From Streptomyces sp. R41 (GTDB taxonomy: Bacteria; Actinomycetota; Actinomycetes; Streptomycetales; Streptomycetaceae), in NCBI RefSeq assembly GCF_041053055.1, contig NZ_CP163443.1, positions 7,237,001 to 7,301,000 on the forward strand: DNA of 64,000 bases. Direction: 5' to 3'. The translations under genes were made by a program, and so were the position numbers. Every line of letters begins with the position of its first letter. Position 1 is the first letter of the stretch. Under the pieces are notes generated by a model. The model was not told the DNA's origin and made no database searches. It saw nothing but the letters and a program-made list of their open reading frames with translations. Positions 1 to 7,348 of the stretch are shown here, piece after piece.

Positions 1-1
1 G

Positions 2-481
2 GCCCGCGACTACGGCGGCGGCGAACAGCCCCTGCTCTTCCAGGTGCTGAACGAGATGGACGGCCTCGGCGACGACGCCGACGTCGCCTTCCTGCTCACC
101 ACCAACCGCGCGGATCTGCTGGAACCCGCCCTCGTCCAGCGCCCCGGCCGCGTCGACCTCGCCGTCGAGATCCCCGTCCCCGACGCCGAGGGCCGTGCCC
201 GCCTCCTGACCCTGTACGGCTCCTCCCTCGACCTCGGCAAGGACCTCACCGACGAGATCGTCACCCGCACAGAGGGCACGACGGCATCGTTCACCAAGGA
301 GCTCGTACGACGAGCCGTACTGATCGCGGCCGAGCGGGAGGCGGAGCGGACGGAGCCGGAGGACCTGCGGGCGGCGGTGGACGAACTCCTGTCCGACCGG
401 GACCGTTTGACGCGTCGGCTGCTGGGGGTGCGCGATCCCGACCAGGACGACGAGTTCATGCTGACGCGCGATGACGACTGA
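2..481 (+). CDS. AAA+ ATPase, C-terminal part (5' end outside window)
   Basis: The reading frame is open from base 2, so the N-terminus with Walker A lies upstream of the window. What remains is the second half of an AAA+ module: a sensor-1 stretch (LLTTNRADLLEPAL), then QRPGRVD, which carries the arginine-finger type residues of the FtsH/CDC48-like classical AAA clade, then the small helical lid domain and an acidic tail ending DPDQDDEF. The family uses ATP hydrolysis to remodel or unfold proteins. No protease or membrane domain follows, so this is not FtsH itself. The stop lies 10 bp from the 3' end of the convergent aldo/keto reductase gene. Substrate cannot be judged from this fragment. 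Confidence 0.85.
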   Translation, partial: ARDYGGGEQPLLFQVLNEMDGLGDDADVAFLLTTNRADLLEPALVQRPGRVDLAVEIPVPDAEGRARLLTLYGSSLDLGKDLTDEIVTRTEGTTASFTKELVRRAVLIAAEREAERTEPEDLRAAVDELLSDRDRLTRRLLGVRDPDQDDEFMLTRDDD

Positions 482-490
482 GCCTGCCGC

Positions 491-1381
491 TCAGCGGCCC
501 GCCGCCGCGTCCAGCCGCGTCAGCTCCTCCGCGTCCAGCACCAGGTCCGCCGCCCCCGCCGAGTCCCGGATCGTCTCCGGGCGGCTGGCGCCCGGGATCG
601 GGATCACGTTGGGGGAGATAGCCAACAGCCAGGCCAGACAGATCTGCTGGGGGCTCACGCCGCGCTCGCGGGCCACCGCGTGGAAGGCGCCGAAGGCGTC
701 GTCGGACGCCACCGTCGAGGGGCCGTCCAGGGAGCTGCGCGAGATGCCGCCGAGGGGGCTCCATGGGAGGAAGGCGAGGCCGAGTTCGGCGCAGAGGCGT
801 AGCTCCGGCTCGCTGTGCCGTCCCGCGGGGGAGTACTGGTTCTGGACCGAGACGAGGCGGTCGCCGAGGATCGCGTGGGCCCGGCGGATCTGGTCGGTGG
901 TCGTGTTGGAGATGCCGGCCAGGCGGATCTTGCCCTCGTCGAGGAGTTCGCGCAGGGCGCCGAGCGAGTCCTCGAAGGGGACGGTGGGGTCGGGCTTGTG
1001 GAGTTGATAGAGGCCGATCGCCTCGACGCCGAGCCGCTTCAGGGACGCCTCCGCGGCCGACTTCAGGTGCCGTGGGGACCCCGTCACCGTCCAGCTGCCG
1101 TCGCCAGGTCTGCCGCGGCCGCCCTTCGTGGTCACCAGCACCTCGCTGGTGTCGCTGCCGTACGTCGCCAGGGCGCGGGCCAGGAGCCGTTCGTTGTGGC
1201 CGGGCTCGGCGCCGGGCAGGTGGTACGAGTCCGCCGTGTCGAGGAGGGTCACGCCCGCGTCGAGGGCGGCGTGCACCGTGGCCAGGGCCCGCGCCTCGTC
1301 CGGGCGGCCCTCGATGGACAGGGGCATCGCGCCGAGGCCGATCGCGCCGACGCGGAGATCTCCAAGAGGTCTGGTTCGCAT
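491..1381 (-). CDS. Aldo/keto reductase
   Basis: A 296-residue (beta/alpha)8 NADPH-dependent oxidoreductase of the aldo/keto reductase family. Visible family marks are the N-terminal GAIGLGAMPL strand, LLDTADSYH near residue 50 (Asp and Tyr of the catalytic tetrad), the VTTKGG lysine region, and the C-terminal IPIPGASRPE cofactor loop. The start chosen is ATG at 1381; the stop of the upstream SDR gene (1383) is one base away, so the two are almost certainly co-translated. The substrate is not evident; relatives act on aldehydes, ketones or sugars. Convergent with the AAA ATPase gene at its 3' end. Confidence 0.9.
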   Translation of the reverse strand: MRTRPLGDLRVGAIGLGAMPLSIEGRPDEARALATVHAALDAGVTLLDTADSYHLPGAEPGHNERLLARALATYGSDTSEVLVTTKGGRGRPGDGSWTVTGSPRHLKSAAEASLKRLGVEAIGLYQLHKPDPTVPFEDSLGALRELLDEGKIRLAGISNTTTDQIRRAHAILGDRLVSVQNQYSPAGRHSEPELRLCAELGLAFLPWSPLGGISRSSLDGPSTVASDDAFGAFHAVARERGVSPQQICLAWLLAISPNVIPIPGASRPETIRDSAGAADLVLDAEELTRLDAAAGR

Positions 1382-1382
1382 G

Positions 1383-2318
1383 TCAGTCGTCCTTTCCGAG
1401 CGTCTCGGCGACCGCGCGCGGCAGCCAGTCCCTCGACTCACCGAAGGTGAAACCGAGCCGCGTGGCCCGGGAGTTGTCCATCCCGTACGAGCGGGCGAAC
1501 GAGAACGGCGAGACCTCCCCGACCTCGACGCTCCGGAAGACCGTCCTGCCCTCCGGGATGTGCACGGCCACCGCCTCGCACAACTCCTCGGTGCTGAGCA
1601 CCCCGTGGGAGGCGGCGTTCACCGGCCCGGTGAAATCCTCGCCCGCCGCCCAGGCGAGGAAGTCCGCGACCTCCTCGACATGGATGTACGTCGCCGGGTG
1701 GTTCACGGCGGGCACGGCGATCGGTTCGCCCGTGCGGATACGGTCGGTGTAGTGGTCGAGGCGGCCGGTGAAGTCGTCGTTCCCGCCCAGGACATGGGCG
1801 ACGCGGACCGCCACGTACGGGAACGCGGGCTCGGCCCCTCGGGTGCCGGCGAAGACCGCCTCGGCCTGCCGCTTGCCCTCGCCGTAGTGCGAGTCGAGGA
1901 ACTCCGGGTCGTCCCAGGGGAGTTCGAGATCGAAGGCGACGGTACGAGGGTCCACGGCGTCCTCGCGTACGAGGGCCGCCGAGTCCTCGTACTCGTACAC
2001 CTCGACGGTGGACGTCATGACGTACCGCCGCGCGCGCCCCGCGAATACCCTTCGGGCGATCTCCGCCTGCCGGGGCGTATAACAGACCTGGTCGATGACG
2101 ACGTCGAAAGTCCGCGAACCCAGCGCCTTCTCCAGGGAATTCTCGTCATTGCGGTCGGCGACCAGGTGAATTGCCCCCTCGGGCGGCGCCGACGAACCGC
2201 GATTGATGACGGTGACCCGGTCCCCGGCGGCCATCAGCCGCGCTGTCAGACGCTTTCCGAAATACCGGTTCCCGCCGATGACGCATATCTCGCGCACGGT
2301 GCCCTCCCCGCTTCTCAT
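1383..2318 (-). CDS. NAD(P)-dependent epimerase/dehydratase family (extended SDR)
   Basis: A 311-residue extended short-chain dehydrogenase. The N-terminal GGNRYFGKRL is the Rossmann nucleotide-binding turn, DVVIDQVCY follows mid-domain, and SHYGEGKRQAE provides the YxxxK-like active-site pair. ATG at 2318 has AGGAG eight bases upstream; a GTG at 2297 with GGGGAGG is an equally plausible start and would drop seven residues. First gene of a two-gene unit with the aldo/keto reductase. Divergent from the Lrp regulator across 65 bp, which suggests that regulator controls the pair (inference). Substrate unknown, probably a nucleotide sugar or small carbonyl. Confidence 0.85.
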   Translation of the reverse strand: MRSGEGTVREICVIGGNRYFGKRLTARLMAAGDRVTVINRGSSAPPEGAIHLVADRNDENSLEKALGSRTFDVVIDQVCYTPRQAEIARRVFAGRARRYVMTSTVEVYEYEDSAALVREDAVDPRTVAFDLELPWDDPEFLDSHYGEGKRQAEAVFAGTRGAEPAFPYVAVRVAHVLGGNDDFTGRLDHYTDRIRTGEPIAVPAVNHPATYIHVEEVADFLAWAAGEDFTGPVNAASHGVLSTEELCEAVAVHIPEGRTVFRSVEVGEVSPFSFARSYGMDNSRATRLGFTFGESRDWLPRAVAETLGKDD

Positions 2319-2383
2319 TCCTTGTGCTCCTGCGCTGTGGTCATAATTCTCCCGACATAGGGGTGAGCTCTGAAGGGGGAGTC

Positions 2384-2905
2384 ATGGGAGATCCGGCCGC
2401 GGCACCGAAGGAACCACGGCAGCTGCGCGCCGCCGCCAACGAAACGTCGGTGGCCTTCGACGCGCTCGACCGGCAGATCCTGGAGCTGTTGCAGAGCGAT
2501 GGCCGGATCAAGCTCAGCGAGCTGGGCCGCCGCGTCCGGCTGAGCCCGGCGGCCGTCGCCGAACGCGTCCGGCGCCTGGAGTCCACGGGCGCCATCACCG
2601 GCTACGGCGCCCACGTCGCACCGGCCCGCCTCGGCTACGGCATCCAGGCCTTCATCCGCGTCAACCCGCACGGCGGCTACACCCTGAAGCACCCCAGGAC
2701 CCTGGAGCTCCTGTCCCGCCCCGAGGTCGTCGAGGTCCACCACGTGGTCGGCGAGGACTGCTGGATCCTCAAGGTCGCCGTCGAGGACACGATCCACCTG
2801 GAGGACGTCCTGGAACAGACCTCCGCCCTGGGGCGTACGACGACCTCGATCGTGCTGTCCTCACCGGTGCGCCGGAAGCCGCTGCTGCCGCCTATTGGAC
2901 GCTGA
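2384..2905 (+). CDS. Lrp/AsnC family transcriptional regulator
   Basis: 173 residues. An AsnC-type winged HTH occupies roughly residues 25-75 (FDALDRQILELLQSDGR, then LSPAAVAERVRRLE) and a RAM/AsnC ligand-binding domain follows. ATG at 2384 is chosen because GGGGGA lies just upstream; the frame opens earlier, but that extension has no Shine-Dalgarno. Family members form octameric discs and usually sense amino acids. The gene is divergent from the SDR/aldo-keto reductase pair, its likely target. Its 3' end overlaps the convergent hypothetical gene by 14 bp. Confidence 0.92.
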   Translation: MGDPAAAPKEPRQLRAAANETSVAFDALDRQILELLQSDGRIKLSELGRRVRLSPAAVAERVRRLESTGAITGYGAHVAPARLGYGIQAFIRVNPHGGYTLKHPRTLELLSRPEVVEVHHVVGEDCWILKVAVEDTIHLEDVLEQTSALGRTTTSIVLSSPVRRKPLLPPIGR

Positions 2906-3893
2906 CGCGGTGGGGGTGGGCGGGGTCGGCGGGGCACACGAAGAGGTACCCGGTGCCCCAGCGGCCGACGGCGACCTCCGTCGGCGTCTTGATGCCATCC
3001 GCACCGACGAGGGGGAGATCCTCCAGCGGTGTCCAGCTGGACTCACGCCCGTCCCACTCGTAACTGGCGATGGCGAGCAGCATCTCCATGGGCTGCCGGC
3101 ACTCGGCGCAGTCCGTGCGGGCCGGGTCCGTCACGTGCCATGAGGCGTACCCGCCGACCTTCCAGCCAGGCGCGATCGACAGATCGGTCTGGTATGTGAA
3201 GTCCTCGGTGTCCCACTCGTCGATCACGTCCCGCAGCGGCTCCGGGAGCAGATCGGAGTACTGGTGCTCCACCACCTGTTCCGGATGCAGGACGCATGGC
3301 TCGGGTACATAGACGTCCGACCCGACGACTTCCGGCTCGGGCTGTGGGTCCAACACATGTGTGACGGCACTGGAGTCGCGCCAGCGCAGCTGCAGCGACA
3401 TCCCGTATCCGGTCGGGCCGTGCCGGTCGAACGGGCACCAGAACACCTGGAGGAGGTCGCGGTCGGGCGGCCCGGCGGTCAGGTCGGGTATGTCACGCCG
3501 GTAGAGCTGCGTCAGACCGATCATCGGGATCGGGTCGGTGTCCGTCAGCCACGGCGCGTGGCGCCCGCGCCGCAGCGAGCCGAGGATCTCGCGTTCCTCG
3601 TCGGTGGGCCCGGGCCGTTCCGTACGCGCCCACGCCTCGGCCAGAATGCGCCGCCGGCGCCTGATGTCCGCGGGCCGCTCCCCGCTGCTGCGCCGATGCG
3701 GCTCCGTGCACGCCGGCCAGGGTTCGTCGGCGGGCCACAGCAGCGGCCCGCCGACCGAGCTGTCCGCGGCAGAGGGCTTCCCGGGGCGCGGGTGCAGACG
3801 CGTGGTCGTACGCCGGTGGGCGTCCAGCCCGGGAAAGAGTGCCTCCACGTCGAGGGGGCGCGGCGGGGTCGTACGCCTCATCGGGCCAGTCAC
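2892..3893 (-). CDS. Hypothetical protein, DUF1963/YwqG-like
   Basis: 333 residues, soluble, no signal peptide. The block GGPLLWPADEPWP near residue 50 resembles the opening motif of DUF1963/YwqG-type proteins, which have no settled function. A DCAECRQPM stretch near residue 260 holds a CxxC pair that could bind metal or be redox active. ATG at 3893 is used; ATG at 3881 (MRRTTP) is an alternative. The 3' end overlaps the Lrp gene by 14 bp in convergent orientation, and the 5' end faces the MerR promoter. The family call rests on one motif, so function is left open. Confidence 0.7.
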   Translation of the reverse strand: MTGPMRRTTPPRPLDVEALFPGLDAHRRTTTRLHPRPGKPSAADSSVGGPLLWPADEPWPACTEPHRRSSGERPADIRRRRRILAEAWARTERPGPTDEEREILGSLRRGRHAPWLTDTDPIPMIGLTQLYRRDIPDLTAGPPDRDLLQVFWCPFDRHGPTGYGMSLQLRWRDSSAVTHVLDPQPEPEVVGSDVYVPEPCVLHPEQVVEHQYSDLLPEPLRDVIDEWDTEDFTYQTDLSIAPGWKVGGYASWHVTDPARTDCAECRQPMEMLLAIASYEWDGRESSWTPLEDLPLVGADGIKTPTEVAVGRWGTGYLFVCPADPAHPHRVSVQ

Positions 3894-3912
3894 AGGATCG
3901 GGTCCTCACTGT

Positions 3913-3950
3913 TTGCATTGACGTCGGCGTCAAGGATTACCGTCAATGCA
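3913..3950 (+). promoter_or_regulatory. MerR-type promoter with nested inverted repeats, leaderless start
   Basis: TTGCAT (3913-3918) and TACCGT (3938-3943) are separated by 19 bp, the over-long spacer typical of MerR-controlled promoters. A perfect dyad TTGACG-TCGG-CGTCAA (3918-3933) lies in the spacer. The left half-site also pairs over 10 bp with a second copy ending at the start codon (TGCATTGACG 3914-3923, CGTCAATGCA 3941-3950). The ATG at 3950 is seven bases past the -10 and has no Shine-Dalgarno, so the mRNA is probably leaderless and autoregulated. Confidence 0.6.
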
Positions 3951-4435
3951 TGCGAATCGGCGAGCTGGCGGCGCGGGCCGGGACGACCACGCGGACTCTG
4001 CGTTACTACGAGTCGCGGGGACTGCTGCCCGCGCGGCGGGGCGAGAACGGGTACCGGACGTACGACGAGCACGACCTGAGGCTGCTGCGGCAGATCAGGA
4101 CGTTGCAGGACTTCGGGTTCGACCTGGAGGAGACGCGGCCCTTCGTGGAGTGTCTGCGGGCGGGGCACCCGGAGGGCGACTCGTGCCCCGCTTCGCTCGC
4201 GGTCTACCGCCGCAAGCTCGGCGAACTCGACGCGCTGATCGACGAGTTGCAGTCGGTGCGCGCGAAGGTCGGTGAGCAGCTGGCGCGGGCGGAGCGGGCG
4301 CGCGACGAGCTGGCGGCCGACGCGGAGGTTCCGGGCGGTCCGCAACCCGTATGCGCTGTGTTTTCCCGGGGGACGCAGCATCCCATGGCCGCTGCGCGGC
4401 GGGCCGGACCGCCGGCAGGAAAAACAGAAGGGTGA
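3950..4435 (+). CDS. MerR family transcriptional regulator
   Basis: 161 residues. The N-terminal MerR winged helix is clear (MRIGELAARAGTTTRTLRYY, then GYRTYDEHD), followed by the dimerisation coiled coil at residues 78-125 and a short Pro/Ala tail. One Cys (FVECLRAG) precedes EGDSCPAS; such spaced cysteines occur in metal or thiol sensors, but no classical SoxR iron-sulphur or CueR/ZntR site is evident. The thioredoxin gene follows at 5 bp, so this regulator probably controls itself and the thioredoxin in response to a redox or electrophile signal (inference). The start looks leaderless, see the promoter entry. Confidence 0.9.
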   Translation: MRIGELAARAGTTTRTLRYYESRGLLPARRGENGYRTYDEHDLRLLRQIRTLQDFGFDLEETRPFVECLRAGHPEGDSCPASLAVYRRKLGELDALIDELQSVRAKVGEQLARAERARDELAADAEVPGGPQPVCAVFSRGTQHPMAAARRAGPPAGKTEG

Positions 4436-4440
4436 CCGGA

Positions 4441-4773
4441 GTGTTGAACGTGGCAGGCGTGGCCGAGGTGACGGACGCGGACTTCGAGGCGGAGGTGATC
4501 GGGGCGGATCTGCCCGTGCTGGTGGAGTTCACGGCCGACTGGTGCGGACCGTGCCGGCAGCTGGCACCGGTGCTCAGCGACATCGCCTTCGAGGAGGGCG
4601 ACCGGCTCAAGATCGTGCAGCTGGACGTGGACAGGAACCCGCAGACGACCATCGCGTACGGCGTCCTGTCGATGCCCACGTTGATGGTGTTCCGTGACGG
4701 CGAGCCCGTGAAGTCGATGGTGGGTGCCCGGCCCAAGCGACGGCTGCTGGAGGAGTTGTCCGACGTGCTGTAA
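4441..4773 (+). CDS. trxA: Thioredoxin
   Basis: A 110-residue thioredoxin: FTADWCGPCRQLAPVL carries the canonical WCGPC redox site near residue 36, and the cis-proline loop appears as SMPTLMVF. GTG at 4441 is chosen, with GAAGGG about nine bases upstream lying in the 3' end of the merR gene. It reduces protein disulphides in the cytoplasm, recharged by thioredoxin reductase (encoded elsewhere). Co-transcription with the MerR regulator points to a small redox-responsive operon, closed by the strong hairpin at 4787-4826. Streptomyces carry several thioredoxins, so the symbol marks the family, not a specific paralogue. Confidence 0.93.
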   Translation: MLNVAGVAEVTDADFEAEVIGADLPVLVEFTADWCGPCRQLAPVLSDIAFEEGDRLKIVQLDVDRNPQTTIAYGVLSMPTLMVFRDGEPVKSMVGARPKRRLLEELSDVL

Positions 4774-4786
4774 CCCGCCGGACCAC

Positions 4787-4829
4787 AAGAAATCCCCCGA
4801 GCGCAATTGCGCTCGGGGGATTTCTTTGC
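4787..4829 (+). terminator. 40-bp perfect palindrome, thioredoxin terminator
   Basis: Bases 4787-4806 and 4807-4826 are exact reverse complements with no spacer (centre AATT), giving a GC-rich stem core flanked by an A-rich left and T-rich right side (TTTCTTT). It starts 14 bp after the thioredoxin stop and would terminate transcription in either direction. Confidence 0.85.
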
Positions 4830-4836
4830 GTATATT
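4807..4836 (+). promoter_or_regulatory. Candidate helD promoter overlapping the terminator
   Basis: TTGCGC (4807-4812), inside the palindrome's right arm, and TATATT (4831-4836) are 18 bp apart and resemble a housekeeping promoter. This would give a leader of about 70 nt before the TTG start at 4912. No rifamycin-associated element like those described upstream of helR genes was recognised. Confidence 0.4.
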
Positions 4837-4911
4837 CAATGGTTCGCGACTTCAAGGGGATTGAGTCGCGGAGAAGTTCACAGGGCAGAGTATATCCGGG
4901 CGGGAGTGGAA

Positions 4912-7182
4912 TTGTCAAACAGGGGCTCACACACAGAATTTCCCGACGATGAATTGCGGCAAGAGCAAGAATTCATCGACGGGCTGTACGCGCGCGTGGA
5001 CGCCCTGCGCGGTGTCACGGAGGCATCCGTGGGGGACGCGCTCGCGCAGGGCAACACGCCCATGCAGGCCAGGCTCGAACGGGACGTCCTGGTCGCCGAG
5101 CGCTCGGGCCTGCTCGCCGCGCTGAACGCCGTGGACGGTTCGCTCTGCTTCGGCCGCATCGACCTCACCAGCGGCATCAGCCACCACATCGGCCGGATCG
5201 GCATCCGCGCCGACGACACCGAGCACACCCCGATCCTCATCGACTGGCGGGCCCCGGTCGCCCGCCCCTTCTACCTGGCCACCGGCCACACCCCCATGGG
5301 CCTGCGGCGCCGACGGCACCTCACCACCGACGGCCGGCGCGTCACCGACCTGCACGACGAGATCCTCGACCTGGGGGACCACGAGCGGACCGGGCACGAG
5401 GACCCGACCGGTGACGCGGTGCTCCTCGCCGCGCTCAACTCGGCGCGCACCGGACGCATGAGCGACATCGTGCAGACCATCCAGGCCGAGCAGGACCAGA
5501 TCATCCGCGCGCCGTACCGGGGTGTGCTGGTGGTGGAAGGCGGTCCAGGCACGGGCAAGACGGCCGTGGCGCTGCACCGCGCCGCGTACCTGCTCTACGA
5601 ATACCGGGAACTGCTCGCCAAGCGCGCCGTCCTCATCGTCGGCCCCAACCCGGCCTTCCTCGGCTATATCGGCGAGGTGCTGCCCTCGCTCGGCGAGACC
5701 GGCGTCCTGCTGGCGACGGTCGGCGAGCTGTTCCCCGGCGTGAAGGCGACGGCGATCGACACCCCCGAGGCGGCTGCCGTGAAGGGCCGCGCCGACATGG
5801 CCGAGGTGCTGGCCGCCGTGGTCCGTGACCGCCAGGCCCTTCCCGACCCGGTCATCGCGATCGAGCACGACCGGGACATCCTGATGCTCGACGCCGGGCT
5901 CGTCCGGGTCGCCCGCGAGCGCACCCGCGAGACCGAACTGCCCCACAACGTCGCGCGTGAGCACTTCGAGGGCCACATCCTCAACACCCTCACCGACATG
6001 CTGGCCGAACGCATCGGCACGGATCCGTTCGACGGCTCGAACCTCCTCGATGCGAGCGACATCACGCAGATCCGGGACGAGCTGGCCGAGAACCCCGAGG
6101 TGTGGGGCGCGATCGACCAGCTGTGGCCGCGGCTCACCCCGCAGCGGGTGGTCGCGGACTTCCTTGCCGAGCCGGAGGGATACGTCTCGCAGGAGGAGGC
6201 GGTGGCGATTCGGCGACCGGTCACCCGGGAGTGGACCACCGCGGACGTCCCCCTTCTCGACGAGGCCGCCGAGCTGCTGGGTGAGGACGACCGGGTGGCC
6301 CGGGCGCTTGCCGACCAGGAGCGTCGCACCCAAGTCGCGTACGCCCAGGGCGTCCTGGATGTCTCCTACGCCTCTCGTACCTACGAGTTCGAGGACAAGG
6401 ACGAGGAGGACTCCGAGGTCCTGTCCGCGCACAACATCATCGACGCCGAGCGGATGGCCGAGCGGCACGAGGAGGATGACCACCGCAGCGCCGCCGAGCG
6501 GGCGGCGGCCGACCGGACCTGGGCCTTCGGCCACATCATCGTCGACGAGGCGCAGGAGCTGTCGCCGATGGCGTGGCGATTGCTGATGCGGCGGAGTCCT
6601 ACGCGGTCGATGACGCTCGTCGGCGACCCCGCGCAGACCGCCGAGGCGGCGGGGGTGGGGTCGTGGGAGGAGATCCTCTCCCCGTACGTCGAGGACCGGT
6701 GGGAGCACACGCGGCTCGCCGTCAACTACCGGACCCCGTCCGAGATCATGGACGTCGCGGCGGGGGTGGTGCGGGCGGAGCGTCCCGGGTTCGAGCCGCC
6801 TCGGTCCGTACGGTCCACCGGGGTACGGCCGTGGGTGCGCGACGCGGGTGACGATCTTCCCGGCGCCGTCGCCAAGGCCGTGGCCGAGCTGACGCCGGTG
6901 GAGGGCCGGGTCGCAGTCATCGCCCCGCGTTCCCTGCACGCCTCGCTCGCCGGGCGGCTGGACGGGGTGACGGCGGGTGCCGAGCCCGACCTCACCCGCG
7001 CCGTCGTCCTTCTCGACCCTCGGCAGGCCAAGGGGTTGGAGTTCGACTCCGTGCTCGTGGTCGAGCCCGCGCTGTACGGGACGAGCGACCTGTACGTCGC
7101 GCTGACCCGGGCTACGCAGGCGCTGGGGGTGCTCCACACCGGGGAGTTGCCCGAGTCGCTGAGGGGGCCGGGGCTGGTGTAA
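4912..7182 (+). CDS. helD: HelD-like UvrD/Rep-family helicase (RNA polymerase recycling)
   Basis: 756 residues from the TTG at 4912, chosen because CGGGAG is five bases upstream; earlier in-frame triplets fall inside the preceding terminator. The N-terminal coiled-coil part (residues 1-80) precedes a split superfamily-1 ATPase: Walker A GGPGTGKT near residue 210, Walker B IIVDEAQE near 544, and C-terminal motifs LEFDSVLV and YVALTRATQ near 710-740. The GPNPAFLGYIGEVLPSLGE block is typical of HelD rather than UvrD. HelD proteins release stalled RNA polymerase from DNA; a Streptomyces subset (HelR) gives rifamycin tolerance. Which subtype this is cannot be settled from sequence alone. Convergent with glgB. 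Confidence 0.85.
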   Translation: MSNRGSHTEFPDDELRQEQEFIDGLYARVDALRGVTEASVGDALAQGNTPMQARLERDVLVAERSGLLAALNAVDGSLCFGRIDLTSGISHHIGRIGIRADDTEHTPILIDWRAPVARPFYLATGHTPMGLRRRRHLTTDGRRVTDLHDEILDLGDHERTGHEDPTGDAVLLAALNSARTGRMSDIVQTIQAEQDQIIRAPYRGVLVVEGGPGTGKTAVALHRAAYLLYEYRELLAKRAVLIVGPNPAFLGYIGEVLPSLGETGVLLATVGELFPGVKATAIDTPEAAAVKGRADMAEVLAAVVRDRQALPDPVIAIEHDRDILMLDAGLVRVARERTRETELPHNVAREHFEGHILNTLTDMLAERIGTDPFDGSNLLDASDITQIRDELAENPEVWGAIDQLWPRLTPQRVVADFLAEPEGYVSQEEAVAIRRPVTREWTTADVPLLDEAAELLGEDDRVARALADQERRTQVAYAQGVLDVSYASRTYEFEDKDEEDSEVLSAHNIIDAERMAERHEEDDHRSAAERAAADRTWAFGHIIVDEAQELSPMAWRLLMRRSPTRSMTLVGDPAQTAEAAGVGSWEEILSPYVEDRWEHTRLAVNYRTPSEIMDVAAGVVRAERPGFEPPRSVRSTGVRPWVRDAGDDLPGAVAKAVAELTPVEGRVAVIAPRSLHASLAGRLDGVTAGAEPDLTRAVVLLDPRQAKGLEFDSVLVVEPALYGTSDLYVALTRATQALGVLHTGELPESLRGPGLV

Positions 7183-7189
7183 AGGCGGG

Positions 7190-7346
7190 TTTCTTCGCCC
7201 CCTCCGCCCCTTCCCGTCCCGTATCTGGGGCTCCGCCCCAGACCCCGTTCGCGCAGTTCCACGCGCCCCTTTTCGGGGGCGCGGGGAACTGCGCAGTCTT
7301 TTGGCGGGGGTCTGGGGGCGGCAGCCCCCAGGTAGGGGCGGAGGAC
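7190..7346. repeat. Composite inverted-repeat intergenic element, copy 1 (bidirectional terminator)
   Basis: Between the convergent helD and glgB genes. The outer arms are CTGGGGCTCCGCCCCAG on the left and CTGGGGGCGGCAGCCCCCAG on the right, each itself a hairpin. The inner hairpin pairs GCGCAGTTCC with GGAACTGCGC around a GCGCCCC/GGGGCGC core. The same modules recur at about 25.37, 29.07, 38.48, 45.62 and 62.45 kb. Likely acts as a terminator for both genes. Confidence 0.8.
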
Positions 7347-7348
7347 GC

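Noticed and set aside
4740..4912. Rifamycin-associated element that would identify the helicase as HelR
   Set aside because: No match to the inverted GGGGCTTGC-type motif as I remember it was found in the leader.
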